This document shows, piece after piece, positions 28,208 through 37,393 of a DNA stretch of 64,000 nt. This DNA is from Malaciobacter molluscorum LMG 25693. Its GTDB lineage: Bacteria > Campylobacterota > Campylobacteria > Campylobacterales > Arcobacteraceae. How positions within the stretch are numbered: the stretch's first letter is position 1; each line of letters begins with the position of its first letter. Below the pieces are notes generated by a model. The model searched no databases, was not told where the DNA came from, and saw only the letters and a program-made list of their open reading frames with translations. The stretch covers positions 744,001-808,000 of the forward strand of contig NZ_CP032098.1 of NCBI RefSeq assembly GCF_003544935.1, read 5' to 3'. The translations under genes and the position numbers were made by a program.

Positions 28208-29647
28208 ATGGATAGCGTATATAGCATTAATATAGAAAGAGCCGTACTTAGTTCAATACTTTTTAATCCTGAAGAAATAGAAGAAATACTAGCAATTTTA
28301 AAACCAAAAGATTTTTATCTTCCTGCACATCAAAAAATATTTGAAGTAATGATAAAACTTTATCGTGATGATATGCCAATAGATGAAGAGTTTATTAGAA
28401 AAAGAGTTAGTGCAAAAGATGTTGATGATTCTATTTTAATTGAAATACTTTCTGCAAATCCAATCACAAATACATTAGCTTATGTAAAAGAGATAAAAGA
28501 TGCAAGTGTAAAAAGAGAATTAGCATCTTTAGCTACAACAATAAAAAAAGTATCTATTGAAGATGATGTTAGTGCAAATGATGCACTTGATACTATTCAA
28601 GGTGAACTTTATAAAATTTCAACTGATAGTGCAACTTCTGAATTAAAAGATATGCAATTAATAACTGGTGATACTTTAGCATATATTAAAAAAATGAAAG
28701 AGTTAGGAAATCATCATTTAATTGGTGAAACTACTGGTTTTTTTGATTTGGATAAAAGAACAACTGGATTTAATGAAGGGGATTTAGTAATTATTGCAGC
28801 ACGTCCAGCAATGGGTAAAACAGCTTTAGTTTTAAATATGGCTTTAGCAAATGTTGAAGCAAATAAGGGTGTAATATTTTTCTCACTTGAAATGCCAGCA
28901 GAACAATTGATGCTAAGAATGCTTGCAGCTAAAACTTCAATTCCTTTACAAAATTTAAGAAAAGGTGATTTGGATGATCAACAATGGAGTAATTTATCTG
29001 GAGCTTTTGAAGATTTAAATCAAAAAAAACTATTTGTTGATGATGGTGGAAGTGTGAATATTAATCAATTAAGAGCAAGGGTTAGAAAACTTGCACAAAA
29101 TGAAGATAATAATATCTCATTAGTAATCATTGATTACTTACAACTTATGCAAGGAACTGGAAACAAAGATAGACACCAAGAAGTATCTGATATTTCAAGG
29201 GGGTTAAAAATGCTTGCAAGGGAGATGAAAATTCCTATTATTGCACTTTCTCAGTTAAATAGGGGACTTGAAAATAGACCTGATAAAAGACCAATGTTAT
29301 CTGATTTAAGAGAGTCTGGAGCTATTGAGCAAGATGCAGATATTATTATGTTTGTGTATAGAGATGATGTATATAAAGAAAGAGATGAAGCAAGAAAAGA
29401 AAAAGAAGCAAAAGATAAAGGTGAAGAGTATAAATCTACTTTTGTTAATAAACCAGTAGAAGAAGCAGAAATAATAATAGGAAAACAAAGAAATGGTCCA
29501 ATTGGTACTGTTAAACTTGATTTTCAAAAACAATATACAAGATTTGTAAATAAAGAAAATAAAGCAGATGCTCCAATTGAAGTAATATTTGAAAGCGTAG
29601 CAGATACAAATAAAGAGACAAATATAGATGTACCTCAAATTCTTTAA
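28208..29647 (+). CDS. dnaB: Replicative DNA helicase
   Basis: 479 residues. The N-terminal DnaB domain (about 6-105) begins NIERAVLSSILFNPE. The RecA-like C-terminal domain has Walker A ARPAMGKTA (198-206), IIDYLQLMQG as Walker B, and ALSQLNRGLENRPDKRPMLSDLRESGAIEQDADIIMF as the switch and arginine region. A charged insert (about 395-420, KEKEAKDKGEEYKST) interrupts the C-terminal part. It unwinds DNA at the replication fork. It stands as its own unit between ispG and galU. Confidence 0.95.
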   Translation: MDSVYSINIERAVLSSILFNPEEIEEILAILKPKDFYLPAHQKIFEVMIKLYRDDMPIDEEFIRKRVSAKDVDDSILIEILSANPITNTLAYVKEIKDASVKRELASLATTIKKVSIEDDVSANDALDTIQGELYKISTDSATSELKDMQLITGDTLAYIKKMKELGNHHLIGETTGFFDLDKRTTGFNEGDLVIIAARPAMGKTALVLNMALANVEANKGVIFFSLEMPAEQLMLRMLAAKTSIPLQNLRKGDLDDQQWSNLSGAFEDLNQKKLFVDDGGSVNINQLRARVRKLAQNEDNNISLVIIDYLQLMQGTGNKDRHQEVSDISRGLKMLAREMKIPIIALSQLNRGLENRPDKRPMLSDLRESGAIEQDADIIMFVYRDDVYKERDEARKEKEAKDKGEEYKSTFVNKPVEEAEIIIGKQRNGPIGTVKLDFQKQYTRFVNKENKADAPIEVIFESVADTNKETNIDVPQIL

Positions 29648-29659
29648 TGAACTTTTGAG

Positions 29660-29665
29660 TAAAAT
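29660..29665 (+). promoter_or_regulatory. Putative -10 box for galU
   Basis: TTTTGAGTAAAAT, with TAAAAT at 29660-29665, lies 32 bases before the galU ATG. A 21-base stretch at 29650-29670 matches the ugd promoter at 41880-41900 in 20 positions. Confidence 0.5.
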
Positions 29666-29697
29666 AAAAATAATTATAGTTTAATAGGATTTTATAA

Positions 29698-30516
29698 ATG
29701 ATTAGAAAATGTTTATTCCCAGCAGCAGGATATGGAACAAGATTTTTACCTGCAACAAAAGCAACTCCAAAAGAGATGTTGCCCGTACTTACAAAACCAC
29801 TTATTCAATATGGAGTTGAAGAGGCTATAGAAGCTGGAATTGATACTATGGCAATAGTAACAGGTAGAGGTAAAAGAGCAATAGAAGATCATTTTGATAT
29901 TTCATATGAATTAGAGCATCAAATAAAAGGTACAAATAAAGAACACTATTTAAGAGATATAAGAAAAGTTATAGAAAATTGTACTTTTTCATATACAAGA
30001 CAAACACAAATGAAAGGTTTAGGTCATGCAATTTTAACTGGCCAAACATTAATAGGAAATGAACCTTTTGCAGTTATTTTAGCAGATGATTTATGTGATA
30101 ATGAAAAAGATGGTGTATTAAAGCAAATGGTAGATCTATATGAAAAATATCAATGCTGTATTGTAGCAATAGAAGAAGTTCCAAAAGAGCATACAAATAA
30201 ATACGGAGTTATTTCTGGAAGAGAGATTGAAGAAGGTATTTTTATGATAGATAATATGGTAGAAAAACCAGAACCCGAAGATGCACCATCAAATCTTGCA
30301 ATTATAGGAAGATATATTTTAACTCCAGATATTTTTGATATTATTAAAGAAACTAATCCAGGTAAAGGTGGTGAAATTCAAATTACAGATGCACTTTTAA
30401 CTCAAGCTAAAAAGGGTATGGTTTTAGGATTTAAATTTAAAGGTGTTAGATTTGATTGTGGAAGTATTGATGGTTTTGTAGAGGCTACAAATCATTTTTA
30501 TAATAAAACAAAGTAG
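29698..30516 (+). CDS. galU: UTP-glucose-1-phosphate uridylyltransferase
   Basis: 272 residues, normal for bacterial GalU. It makes UDP-glucose, the substrate of the Ugd at 41931. The nucleotide-binding signature is AAGYGTRFLPATKATPKEMLPV (about 9-30). Later motifs are GLGHAILTGQ, AVILADDLCDN, and GGEIQITDALL. It is followed by pgi eight bases later and the two share an operon. Confidence 0.95.
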   Translation: MIRKCLFPAAGYGTRFLPATKATPKEMLPVLTKPLIQYGVEEAIEAGIDTMAIVTGRGKRAIEDHFDISYELEHQIKGTNKEHYLRDIRKVIENCTFSYTRQTQMKGLGHAILTGQTLIGNEPFAVILADDLCDNEKDGVLKQMVDLYEKYQCCIVAIEEVPKEHTNKYGVISGREIEEGIFMIDNMVEKPEPEDAPSNLAIIGRYILTPDIFDIIKETNPGKGGEIQITDALLTQAKKGMVLGFKFKGVRFDCGSIDGFVEATNHFYNKTK

Positions 30517-30524
30517 GATGAACA

Positions 30525-31733
30525 ATGCAATATAACAAAAGTTTTTATCAAATAAAATCAAATGAAACTATTTTTGAAAAAGTAAAAAAAGAAGTAAATA
30601 GTATAGGTTATTATTCTTTGCCTTTTCAAGATACAACAAATGTAAAAAAGTTTGCTAAAGATGTAAAACAATCTCATATTGCAGTTATTGGTATAGGTGG
30701 AAGTACATTAGGTACTTTTGCAATTTATCAGTTTTTAAAAAGAACAAATGATTTTACAAAAAAACTTCACTTTTTTGAATCAACAGATCCAACAGATATA
30801 AAACAAAGAGTTAAAAAACTTGATTTAGAAGATACAATTTTTTTAGTAATTAGTAAATCAGGAACCACAATAGAGACAATATCAATTTTTAAATATCTAT
30901 CAAGTTTAGTAACAATGAGTAAAAATAACTGTGTGATTGTTAGTGAAACTGATAGTACACTAACAGCTTTTGCAAAACAAAATGGTATGCAAACTTTTGA
31001 AATACCTAAAAATGTTGGTGGAAGATTTTCAGTATTTTCAAATGTTGGATTACTTCCTTTAGCGATTTTGGGAGTAAATATAGATGAATTACTGCAAGGT
31101 GCAAAAGAGGTACATAATAGCTTTTTTAATGAAGATAAATATTATGATATTTTGATGGAAAAAGCAAGGTTTATGATTGAAAATAAAAATAGATTTAATA
31201 TAAATGTTGTTTTTTCATATTCAGCAAGTTTAGAAGGGTTTAATAAGTGGTATATTCAACTTTGGGGTGAGAGCTTAGGTAAAATTAATATAAATGGTAC
31301 AAAACAAGCTTTAACACCAATTGGACTTATAGGACCTGTTGATCAACACTCTTTTTTACAACTAATTGCTCAAGGGAAAAGAGATAAGACTGTAACTTTT
31401 ATTAAAGTAGCAAATTTTGAAGATGATACTAAAATTCCTAAAAATACATTAAATGGATTTGATGAATTAACATATTTAGATAATCTATCTTTTGCAAAAT
31501 TAATTGATGAACAAGCTAATGCAACAATTCAATCTATAAAAGATCTAAGTGATATTCCCTATGATATAATAACTATAAATAAAGTAGATGAATTTAATAT
31601 TGCAAAACTGATGTATAGTTATCAGTTATTAACTTCTGTTGTAGGAAAATTTGTACAGATTGATACATATAATCAACCAGGAGTAGAAGCTGGAAAGATT
31701 ATTTTAAAAGAAAAATTAAACAATAAGGTTTAA
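30525..31733 (+). CDS. pgi: Glucose-6-phosphate isomerase (short form)
   Basis: 402 residues, clearly shorter than the 550-residue E. coli enzyme but typical of the short Campylobacterota form. SIS folds are visible as AVIGIGGSTLGTFAIYQF and ISKSGTTIETISIF. The catalytic region has VGGRFSVFSNVGLLPLA, IQLWGESLGKINI and GPVDQHSFLQL. It links fructose-6-phosphate, the source of GDP-mannose and UDP-amino sugars, with glucose-6-phosphate. It overlaps no gene and lies between galU and the nucleotidyltransferase-fold gene. Confidence 0.93.
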   Translation: MQYNKSFYQIKSNETIFEKVKKEVNSIGYYSLPFQDTTNVKKFAKDVKQSHIAVIGIGGSTLGTFAIYQFLKRTNDFTKKLHFFESTDPTDIKQRVKKLDLEDTIFLVISKSGTTIETISIFKYLSSLVTMSKNNCVIVSETDSTLTAFAKQNGMQTFEIPKNVGGRFSVFSNVGLLPLAILGVNIDELLQGAKEVHNSFFNEDKYYDILMEKARFMIENKNRFNINVVFSYSASLEGFNKWYIQLWGESLGKININGTKQALTPIGLIGPVDQHSFLQLIAQGKRDKTVTFIKVANFEDDTKIPKNTLNGFDELTYLDNLSFAKLIDEQANATIQSIKDLSDIPYDIITINKVDEFNIAKLMYSYQLLTSVVGKFVQIDTYNQPGVEAGKIILKEKLNNKV

Positions 31734-31735
31734 AT

Positions 31736-32476
31736 ATGGTTTATGAAAAACTTTGGCAAAAATATGATGATTTTATTCCCTATGAATTGCAAATGAGTTT
31801 TGATATTAGACTATGTAATGTAGTAAATATGTTAAACTATTTTTTTCAAGATTTATTAGTTAGAAAACCAAGTTTTTCAAAAGTTAATTTTTATTTAGCA
31901 GGTTCTTGTATAAAAAAAGACACCTTTCGAGATATTGATATGATATTCCCTTCAAAAGAGATGATGAGTGAGTTAAATCAATGTTTAGACCAAAGTTATT
32001 TTGAATATGAAAATAATTCAATGACTTACAAGTTTAATGATGAAATTTTTCAATTAGTTTTTAGGCCAAAATTTGAAAATAAATCTTTAGAGTTTACTGT
32101 AAGTAGTTTTGATTTTGATTCAACAAAAATAGGTTTTGAGTGTTGCTTAGATATTGAAAAAAAAGAAGTAGAAATAGTAAAAGGCGATATTAGAAAAGAG
32201 TTTATTACTTATATTGATACAAAAGTAAATAATTTATGTAAAATTAGCGTAAATCCTTTTGTTTCACTTCAAAGAGCAATTCATTTCTTAAAAAGAGGAG
32301 ATGAGGTTCCATATAGCGTTTTTTTAGATATTTGTTCTAGTATTGCAGATATAAAAATTAAAGAGAATGAAGATATAAATAAACACTTTCAAAGACTTCA
32401 AGGAAATCCAAAAAAATTAGAAAATATTAAAGAAGCAATTACAGAATACATTGAAGATCATAAAAATAATAAATAA
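31736..32476 (+). CDS. Nucleotidyltransferase-fold protein, unknown function
   Basis: 246 residues. The segment FYLAGSCIKKDTFRDIDMIFP has the Pol beta-like pattern Gly56-Ser57, then Asp66-x-Asp68, with a spacing that fits minimal nucleotidyltransferases. A third acidic residue may be in FTVSSFDFDS. No membrane or signal segment. The helical C-terminus is charged. It begins two bases after pgi and shares its transcript, but a direct link to glucose metabolism is not evident. It may add NMP to an unknown target. I do not recognise a named family. Confidence 0.6.
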   Translation: MVYEKLWQKYDDFIPYELQMSFDIRLCNVVNMLNYFFQDLLVRKPSFSKVNFYLAGSCIKKDTFRDIDMIFPSKEMMSELNQCLDQSYFEYENNSMTYKFNDEIFQLVFRPKFENKSLEFTVSSFDFDSTKIGFECCLDIEKKEVEIVKGDIRKEFITYIDTKVNNLCKISVNPFVSLQRAIHFLKRGDEVPYSVFLDICSSIADIKIKENEDINKHFQRLQGNPKKLENIKEAITEYIEDHKNNK

Positions 32477-32499
32477 ACTTATTTTTATTTAAAACTATA

Positions 32500-32505
32500 T
32501 ATAAT
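32500..32505 (+). promoter_or_regulatory. Putative -10 box for the prepilin-like gene
   Basis: TATAAT at 32500-32505 lies 28 bases before the ATG at 32534, with AAGGG just upstream of the start. Confidence 0.4.
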
Positions 32506-32533
32506 CTTTAAAATTATTTTTTAAGGGTTTTAT

Positions 32534-32929
32534 ATGAAACAGGCTTTTTCATTATTAGAGTTAGTTTTTGTGCTTGTTATTCTTGCATTAATTGGAAGCT
32601 ATGCAATTCCTAAGTTTATGAATACAAAAGATGCAGCAATAATTACTACTGTAAAAAGAGATATAACTACTATCTTAAACTCAATTCAATCTCAATATTT
32701 ATTAGATGGTAAAATAGAAGATATAAGTGATACCATAAAAATAAATAGTTCAAATTGGTTTTTTGAAAATAATTCGATTATTTATAAAAGTAATAATAGC
32801 AATTGCATAACTATACGTATAGATAGAGCTAGTCAAAAGTTAAAATTAAACATTAATGAAACAAATGATACCATTTGTTCTAAGCTAAAACAATCAGGAA
32901 TAGAAAATAGTTCAATTGATTTATATTAA
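32534..32929 (+). CDS. Type IV prepilin-like / pseudopilin protein
   Basis: 131 residues. The class III signal peptide is MKQA followed by FSLLELVFVLVILALIG, with Glu at position 5 of the mature protein, as required for prepilin peptidase cleavage and methylation. The remainder is a short globular domain with two cysteines at about 96 and 116 that could form the C-terminal disulfide loop. No other pilus or secretion gene is in the window. It is either a minor pilin of a distant type IV or type II system or a competence pseudopilin. It precedes gmhB by eight bases. Confidence 0.75.
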   Translation: MKQAFSLLELVFVLVILALIGSYAIPKFMNTKDAAIITTVKRDITTILNSIQSQYLLDGKIEDISDTIKINSSNWFFENNSIIYKSNNSNCITIRIDRASQKLKLNINETNDTICSKLKQSGIENSSIDLY

Positions 32930-32937
32930 GGATAAAA

Positions 32938-33456
32938 ATGTATAAAGCCTTTTTCTTGGACAGAGATGGTGTAATAAATGTGGATAAAAGTTATGTTTAT
33001 AAAATAGAAGATTTTGAGTTTATTGATGGTGTTTTTGCTACTTTAAAATATATTCAATCTAAAGGTTATAAACTTTTTATTATTACAAATCAATCAGGAA
33101 TAGGAAGAGGTTATTATACAATTGAAAATTTTTTAGAATTGACATCATGGATGAAAGCTGAATTTGAAAAAAATGAAATAAAAATAGAAGAGGTTCAATA
33201 CTGCCCACATGCTCCAGAGGAGAACTGCAACTGCCGTAAACCAAAAACAGGCATGATTGATAATATTTTAAAAAATTATGAAATAGACTTAGAAAACTCT
33301 TGGTTTGTAGGAGATAAGGATTCAGATATAAAGTGTGCAAATAGTGCAAATATTAAAAATACAGTACAAGTAAAATCTGGTCAAAAGTTTGATGAAAATA
33401 AATCAAATGCTAAATATGTATTAGAAAATATAATAGAGTTGAAAAAATTAGTGTAA
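32938..33456 (+). CDS. gmhB: D-glycero-beta-D-manno-heptose-1,7-bisphosphate 7-phosphatase
   Basis: 172 residues, HAD superfamily. It removes the 7-phosphate in ADP-heptose synthesis for the LPS core. Motif I is FLDRDGVINVD with Asp8 and Asp10, motif II is FIITNQSGIGRGYYT, the zinc loop is CPHAPEENCNCRKPKTGM with three cysteines and a histidine, and the last motif is FVGDKDSDIKCA. It works between the kinase and the nucleotidyltransferase activities of HldE at 35414. The gene converges on the broken ligase gene. Confidence 0.93.
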   Translation: MYKAFFLDRDGVINVDKSYVYKIEDFEFIDGVFATLKYIQSKGYKLFIITNQSGIGRGYYTIENFLELTSWMKAEFEKNEIKIEEVQYCPHAPEENCNCRKPKTGMIDNILKNYEIDLENSWFVGDKDSDIKCANSANIKNTVQVKSGQKFDENKSNAKYVLENIIELKKLV

Positions 33457-33479
33457 AGAAAAAAAGCATTTGTATTTTT

Positions 33480-34285
33480 TTACTCTTCTTTTCTTACTCT
33501 CATAAATGAAGCAAATTTTGGTTTTTTATTTTTTGTAAATCCATAATACTTAAAAGTTACAGTAGCTCCAATTTTAGGTGGATTATATCTTTGTTTATTT
33601 GTAAATCCTCCTCCTAAATTAAATATTACACCATTTTCTAGTTTTATTTGAAGACTTTTCATTCTTTTTGTATTGTTTTTATTATAATTAATACCTATAA
33701 CTTTGCCTTCTTTATCAAAAAATTTTTTTACTTTTAAAATATTGTTATTTCTTCCTTTAAAGTAATTTAGTTTCCCATTTTTTATAATTACTCCTTCTGC
33801 TTTTTTTGATACTAATTTATTTAAATACTTATCTAAATCTTTTTTACTATTACATTTTATTTGAGGTATAAATTTTATGAATTTATTTGGATGTTTTTCA
33901 AACCATATTTTGCTTTTGAAAGTCTTTTTAGAAAATCGCCTTTTGCATTTGGAACTTCAAAAATATTATAAGTAATTTGATTCCATTTATTTGTTGGTAT
34001 TTTATCAAGTACGATACTTTGAATATTTTCAAAATCATCCCTTTTCGTCCATAACTCTCCATCTAGTTCAAATTTAGGAAAGTTTTTTGTAAACTTTTTT
34101 GGTGCATAGATTTTATTTCCATTTTTTGTTAGAAGATTTTTTCCATCCCAATATGCTCTAATTCCATCAAGTTTTTCACTCATGTACCAACCTTTTATAT
34201 TTTGGTCTTTATATATTTTTGGTTTTTGTAATTCAAAAGAAAATAAACTATTTATAAATAAAATAATTAAAAATATTAATTTCAT
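33480..34285 (-). pseudogene. ligE: Periplasmic ATP-dependent DNA ligase (LigE type), frameshifted
   Basis: The gene is split by one frameshift. The first part (34285 to about 33908) starts with a signal peptide (MKLIFLIILFINSLFS) and has the adenylation motif SEKLDGIRAYWDG and FELDGELW. The frame then runs out at 33875. In another frame it resumes at once with WFEKHPNKFIKFIPQIKC, EGVIIKNGKLNYFKGRNN, ILKVKKF and an OB-fold end (GGGFTNKQRYNPPKIG) to 33480. Adding one A to the run of four on the minus strand (33908-33911) restores a continuous protein of about 268 residues. LigE enzymes act on DNA in the periplasm. The shift may be real decay or a homopolymer sequencing error. Confidence 0.75.
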
Positions 34286-34372
34286 ATTAAGCCTTTTAAT
34301 AATTTTTTTAATTATATTTTAATAAAAACTATTAAATAAAGCCCTTAAAAGCTAATTTAATTGATTTTTAGA

Positions 34373-34378
34373 TAAAAT
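34373..34378 (+). promoter_or_regulatory. Putative -10 box for hldD-hldE-apt
   Basis: TAAAAT at 34373-34378 is preceded by TTAAAAGCTAATTTAA at 34345-34360. The same 16 bases occur at 43211-43226 before the epimerase gene. The ATG follows 28 bases downstream. Confidence 0.5.
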
Positions 34379-34406
34379 AATCCACTTTACATAAAAGTGA
34401 GATATT

Positions 34407-35414
34407 ATGAAATATAGTGATATAGACTTTAATAATAAAACAATTTTAATTACGGGTGCAGCAGGCTTTATTGGCTCAAATTTATGCTTTTATTTTCAAG
34501 AAAATTATCCAAATGTAAATATAATTGCTCTTGATTGTTTCAGGTCTGGAGAGACTTTTTCAAATGGAAATCTTAAAAGCTTTGGACACTTTAAAAATCT
34601 ATTAGGTTTTAAAGGTATTGTAATAAGTGGTGATATAAATGATAAAGAACTTTTAAATAATTTGGAAAATTCTTATACTTTTGATTATATTTTTCATCAA
34701 GCTGCAATTTCAGATACAACTGTTCAAGAACAAGACTTGATGGTAAAAACAAATGTTAATGCATATGAAGATTTATTGAAAATCGCAATAAAACATAAAG
34801 CAAATATGATTTATGCAAGTAGTGCTGCAACTTATGGTGATAGTAATAGATTTGAAATAGGTTATGAACAACCAAATAATGCTTATGGTTTTTCAAAAGT
34901 TATGATGGATAATATTACATATAAATATTTAAAACAAGGTGTTGATATAAGTATTGTTGGACTTAAATATTTTAATGTATATGGACAAAGAGAATTTTTC
35001 AAAAATAAAACAGCTTCTATGGTAGTTCAGTTTGGACACCAAATATTAAATAACCTTACTCCAAAACTTTTTGAGGGAAGCGATAAAATACTTAGAGATT
35101 TTATTTTTATTGAAGATGTAATTCAAGCAAATATAAAAGCTTGTTCTCCTAAAAAAAGTGGTGTTTATAATGTTGGTACCGGAAAAGCAAGAAGTTTTGA
35201 AGATATTGTAAATATTTTACAAAAACAATTAGAAATAGATAATGGAAAAGAGTATATTCCAAATCCTTATATTGGTGCATATCAATTTTTTACTCAAGCA
35301 AATATTGACTCAACAAAAGAAAATTTAGACTATGAGCCAAGATTTGAATTAGAAGATGGTATAAAAGAGTATATTCCTGAAATAAAAAGATTATTTGAAT
35401 GTGAGGTTAAGTGA
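34407..35414 (+). CDS. hldD: ADP-glycero-manno-heptose 6-epimerase
   Basis: 335 residues, SDR enzyme. It converts ADP-D-glycero-D-manno-heptose to the L-glycero form used in the LPS inner core. NADP site ITGAAGFIGSN (about 15-25), catalytic YASSAATYG and AYGFSKVMMD (the Tyr-x3-Lys pair), and NVYGQREFFKNKTASMV, a hallmark of HldD. Its stop overlaps the hldE start (TGATG). gmhA is not in the window, so the pathway is incomplete here. Confidence 0.94.
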   Translation: MKYSDIDFNNKTILITGAAGFIGSNLCFYFQENYPNVNIIALDCFRSGETFSNGNLKSFGHFKNLLGFKGIVISGDINDKELLNNLENSYTFDYIFHQAAISDTTVQEQDLMVKTNVNAYEDLLKIAIKHKANMIYASSAATYGDSNRFEIGYEQPNNAYGFSKVMMDNITYKYLKQGVDISIVGLKYFNVYGQREFFKNKTASMVVQFGHQILNNLTPKLFEGSDKILRDFIFIEDVIQANIKACSPKKSGVYNVGTGKARSFEDIVNILQKQLEIDNGKEYIPNPYIGAYQFFTQANIDSTKENLDYEPRFELEDGIKEYIPEIKRLFECEVK

Positions 35415-36835
35415 TGATAAAATTAGATAAAAAACCTAATATTTTAGTGATTGGTGATTTGATGATTGATCACTATTTATGGGGTAGTTGTGATAGAATC
35501 TCACCTGAAGCTCCTGTTCAAATAATTGATGTAAAAAAAGAGACAACAGTTTTAGGTGGAGCAGGTAATGTTATAAATAATTTACTTTCTTTAGGAAGTG
35601 ATGTTGGTGTTATTTCTGTTGTAGGTGATGATGAAGTTGCAAAAGAGTTAAAATCTATGCTTGATAAACATGGTGCAAAATCTTTCTTAATAGAACAAAA
35701 AGGAAGAAAAACATCTAAAAAATCAAGAATAATGGCATCTCACTCCCAAGTTGTAAGATATGACCATGAAAGTAAAAATTCTATATCTTTTGATAGTGAG
35801 AAAAAGATATTTGAAAAGTTTCAAGAGTTAATAAATAGATATGATATTATTCTTTTTTCTGATTATGGAAAAGGTGTAATTACTAAAGATTTATCTAAAA
35901 AAATAATAGATTATGCAAAAAAATATGATAAAAAAGTTATAGTTGATCCAAAAGGTGAAGATTATTCAAAATATAGTGGTGCATATTTTTTAACACCAAA
36001 TAAAAAAGAGGCTCAAATAGCTTCTAAAGTTGAAATAGAAAATGAAGAAAAATTAAAAGAAGCACTTATAAAACTTAAAACTATTGCCTCTTTAGATTAT
36101 TCAATTATTACACTTAGTGAGCAAGGAATTGCACTTTTAAAAGATGATGAAGTAATACTTCGACCAACAGTTGCAAGGGAAGTTTTTGATGTAACTGGTG
36201 CGGGAGATACAGTTTTAGCTTCACTTGGGTTTGCACTTAGTTTAGGAAAAGATTTAGTTGAAGCAATTGAGTTTGCAAATTTGGCAGCTGGTGTTGTAGT
36301 TGGAAAACTTGGAAGTGCAACTGTTACTTTAGATGAGATTGAAGAGTATAAAACAAGTTTAAATCAAAGCTCAATAGAGTTTCATTTAAAAACTTTCAAA
36401 GAGATTGAAAAAATTTCAAATAGATTAAAAGAACAAAATAAAAAGATTGTATTTACAAATGGATGTTTTGACATACTTCACAAAGGTCATGTAAGTTATT
36501 TAAATACAGCAAAATCTTTTGGAGATGTTTTAATCTTAGGTCTTAATTCAGATGACAGTGTAAAAAGGTTAAAAGGTGAAAATAGACCAATAAATAATCA
36601 AGATGACAGAGCATATATACTTTTGGCACTTGAATGTGTGGATTATGTAGTAATATTCGATGAAGATACACCATATGAATTAATCTCACTTGTTAAACCA
36701 GATATTTTAGTAAAAGGTGCTGATTATGATGGAAAAGAAGTAGTTGGAAGTGATATTGCAAAAGAGACTAAACTAGTTGAGTTTATTGATGGAAGAAGCA
36801 CTACAAAAACAATCGAAAAAATTCAAGGTAAATAG
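35414..36835 (+). CDS. hldE: Bifunctional heptose-7-phosphate kinase / heptose-1-phosphate adenylyltransferase
   Basis: 473 residues, full length. The N-terminal ribokinase-like domain (about 1-315) has VLGGAGNVINNLLSLG, VDPKGEDYSKY and the catalytic DVTGAGDTVLASL. The C-terminal nucleotidyltransferase domain (about 340-473) has FTNGCFDILHKGHVSYL with the HxGH motif and NRPINNQDDRAYIL. It performs the first and third steps of ADP-heptose synthesis. A GTG at 35411 is in frame, but the ATG at 35414 is seven bases after GAGG and is preferred. apt begins directly after the stop. Confidence 0.94.
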   Translation: MIKLDKKPNILVIGDLMIDHYLWGSCDRISPEAPVQIIDVKKETTVLGGAGNVINNLLSLGSDVGVISVVGDDEVAKELKSMLDKHGAKSFLIEQKGRKTSKKSRIMASHSQVVRYDHESKNSISFDSEKKIFEKFQELINRYDIILFSDYGKGVITKDLSKKIIDYAKKYDKKVIVDPKGEDYSKYSGAYFLTPNKKEAQIASKVEIENEEKLKEALIKLKTIASLDYSIITLSEQGIALLKDDEVILRPTVAREVFDVTGAGDTVLASLGFALSLGKDLVEAIEFANLAAGVVVGKLGSATVTLDEIEEYKTSLNQSSIEFHLKTFKEIEKISNRLKEQNKKIVFTNGCFDILHKGHVSYLNTAKSFGDVLILGLNSDDSVKRLKGENRPINNQDDRAYILLALECVDYVVIFDEDTPYELISLVKPDILVKGADYDGKEVVGSDIAKETKLVEFIDGRSTTKTIEKIQGK

Positions 36836-37384
36836 ATGAAAGAATTAAGTAATGAACATAAAACTAGAATATTAAGTAGTATTAGGGATGTAAAGGATTT
36901 TCCAAAAGAAGGTATTATTTTTAAAGATATTACTACACTTCTAAATGATAAAGAGGCTTTTAATTTACTTATGAATCATCTTGAAGATAGATATAAAGAT
37001 TATGATTTAGACTATGTTGCAGGAATTGATAGTAGAGGATTTATTTTTGGAGCTGCACTTGCAGATAGATTAAAAATTGGTTTTGTTCCAGTTAGAAAAA
37101 AAGGGAAATTACCTAGTACAACTGTATGTGAAAAGTATGAACTTGAATATGGTTTTGATGAAGTTGAAATTCACTTGGATGCTTTTCATGAAAAAGTAGG
37201 TGCAAAAGTTCTATTAATTGATGATTTGATTGCAACTGGTGGAACTGCAAATGCAGCAGCTAAACTTATAAAAAAGGTTAAAGCTAATTTAGTTGAGGCA
37301 TGCTTTTTATTAAATCTTTCATTTTTAGATGGTAAAAAAAGAGTAGAAGAACATACAACAGTTTATACAATATTTAATGTGTAA
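36836..37384 (+). CDS. apt: Adenine phosphoribosyltransferase
   Basis: 182 residues. It salvages adenine with PRPP to AMP. The PRPP loop is [20 protein letters not shown] and the N-terminal signature is [21 protein letters not shown]. It starts at the base after the hldE stop and is translationally coupled to the heptose genes, with no obvious metabolic link. The chain-length gene follows nine bases later. Confidence 0.94.
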   Translation: MKELSNEHKTRILSSIRDVKDFPKEGIIFKDITTLLNDKEAFNLLMNHLEDRYKDYDLDYVAGIDSRGFIFGAALADRLKIGFVPVRKKGKLPSTTVCEKYELEYGFDEVEIHLDAFHEKVGAKVLLIDDLIATGGTANAAAKLIKKVKANLVEACFLLNLSFLDGKKRVEEHTTVYTIFNV

Positions 37385-37393
37385 GGATAAAAT

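Noticed and set aside
29306-29638. Minus-strand ORF of 110 codons opposite dnaB, looking like a membrane protein
   Set aside because: It mirrors the charged insert and C-terminus of DnaB; no start signal or homology is visible.
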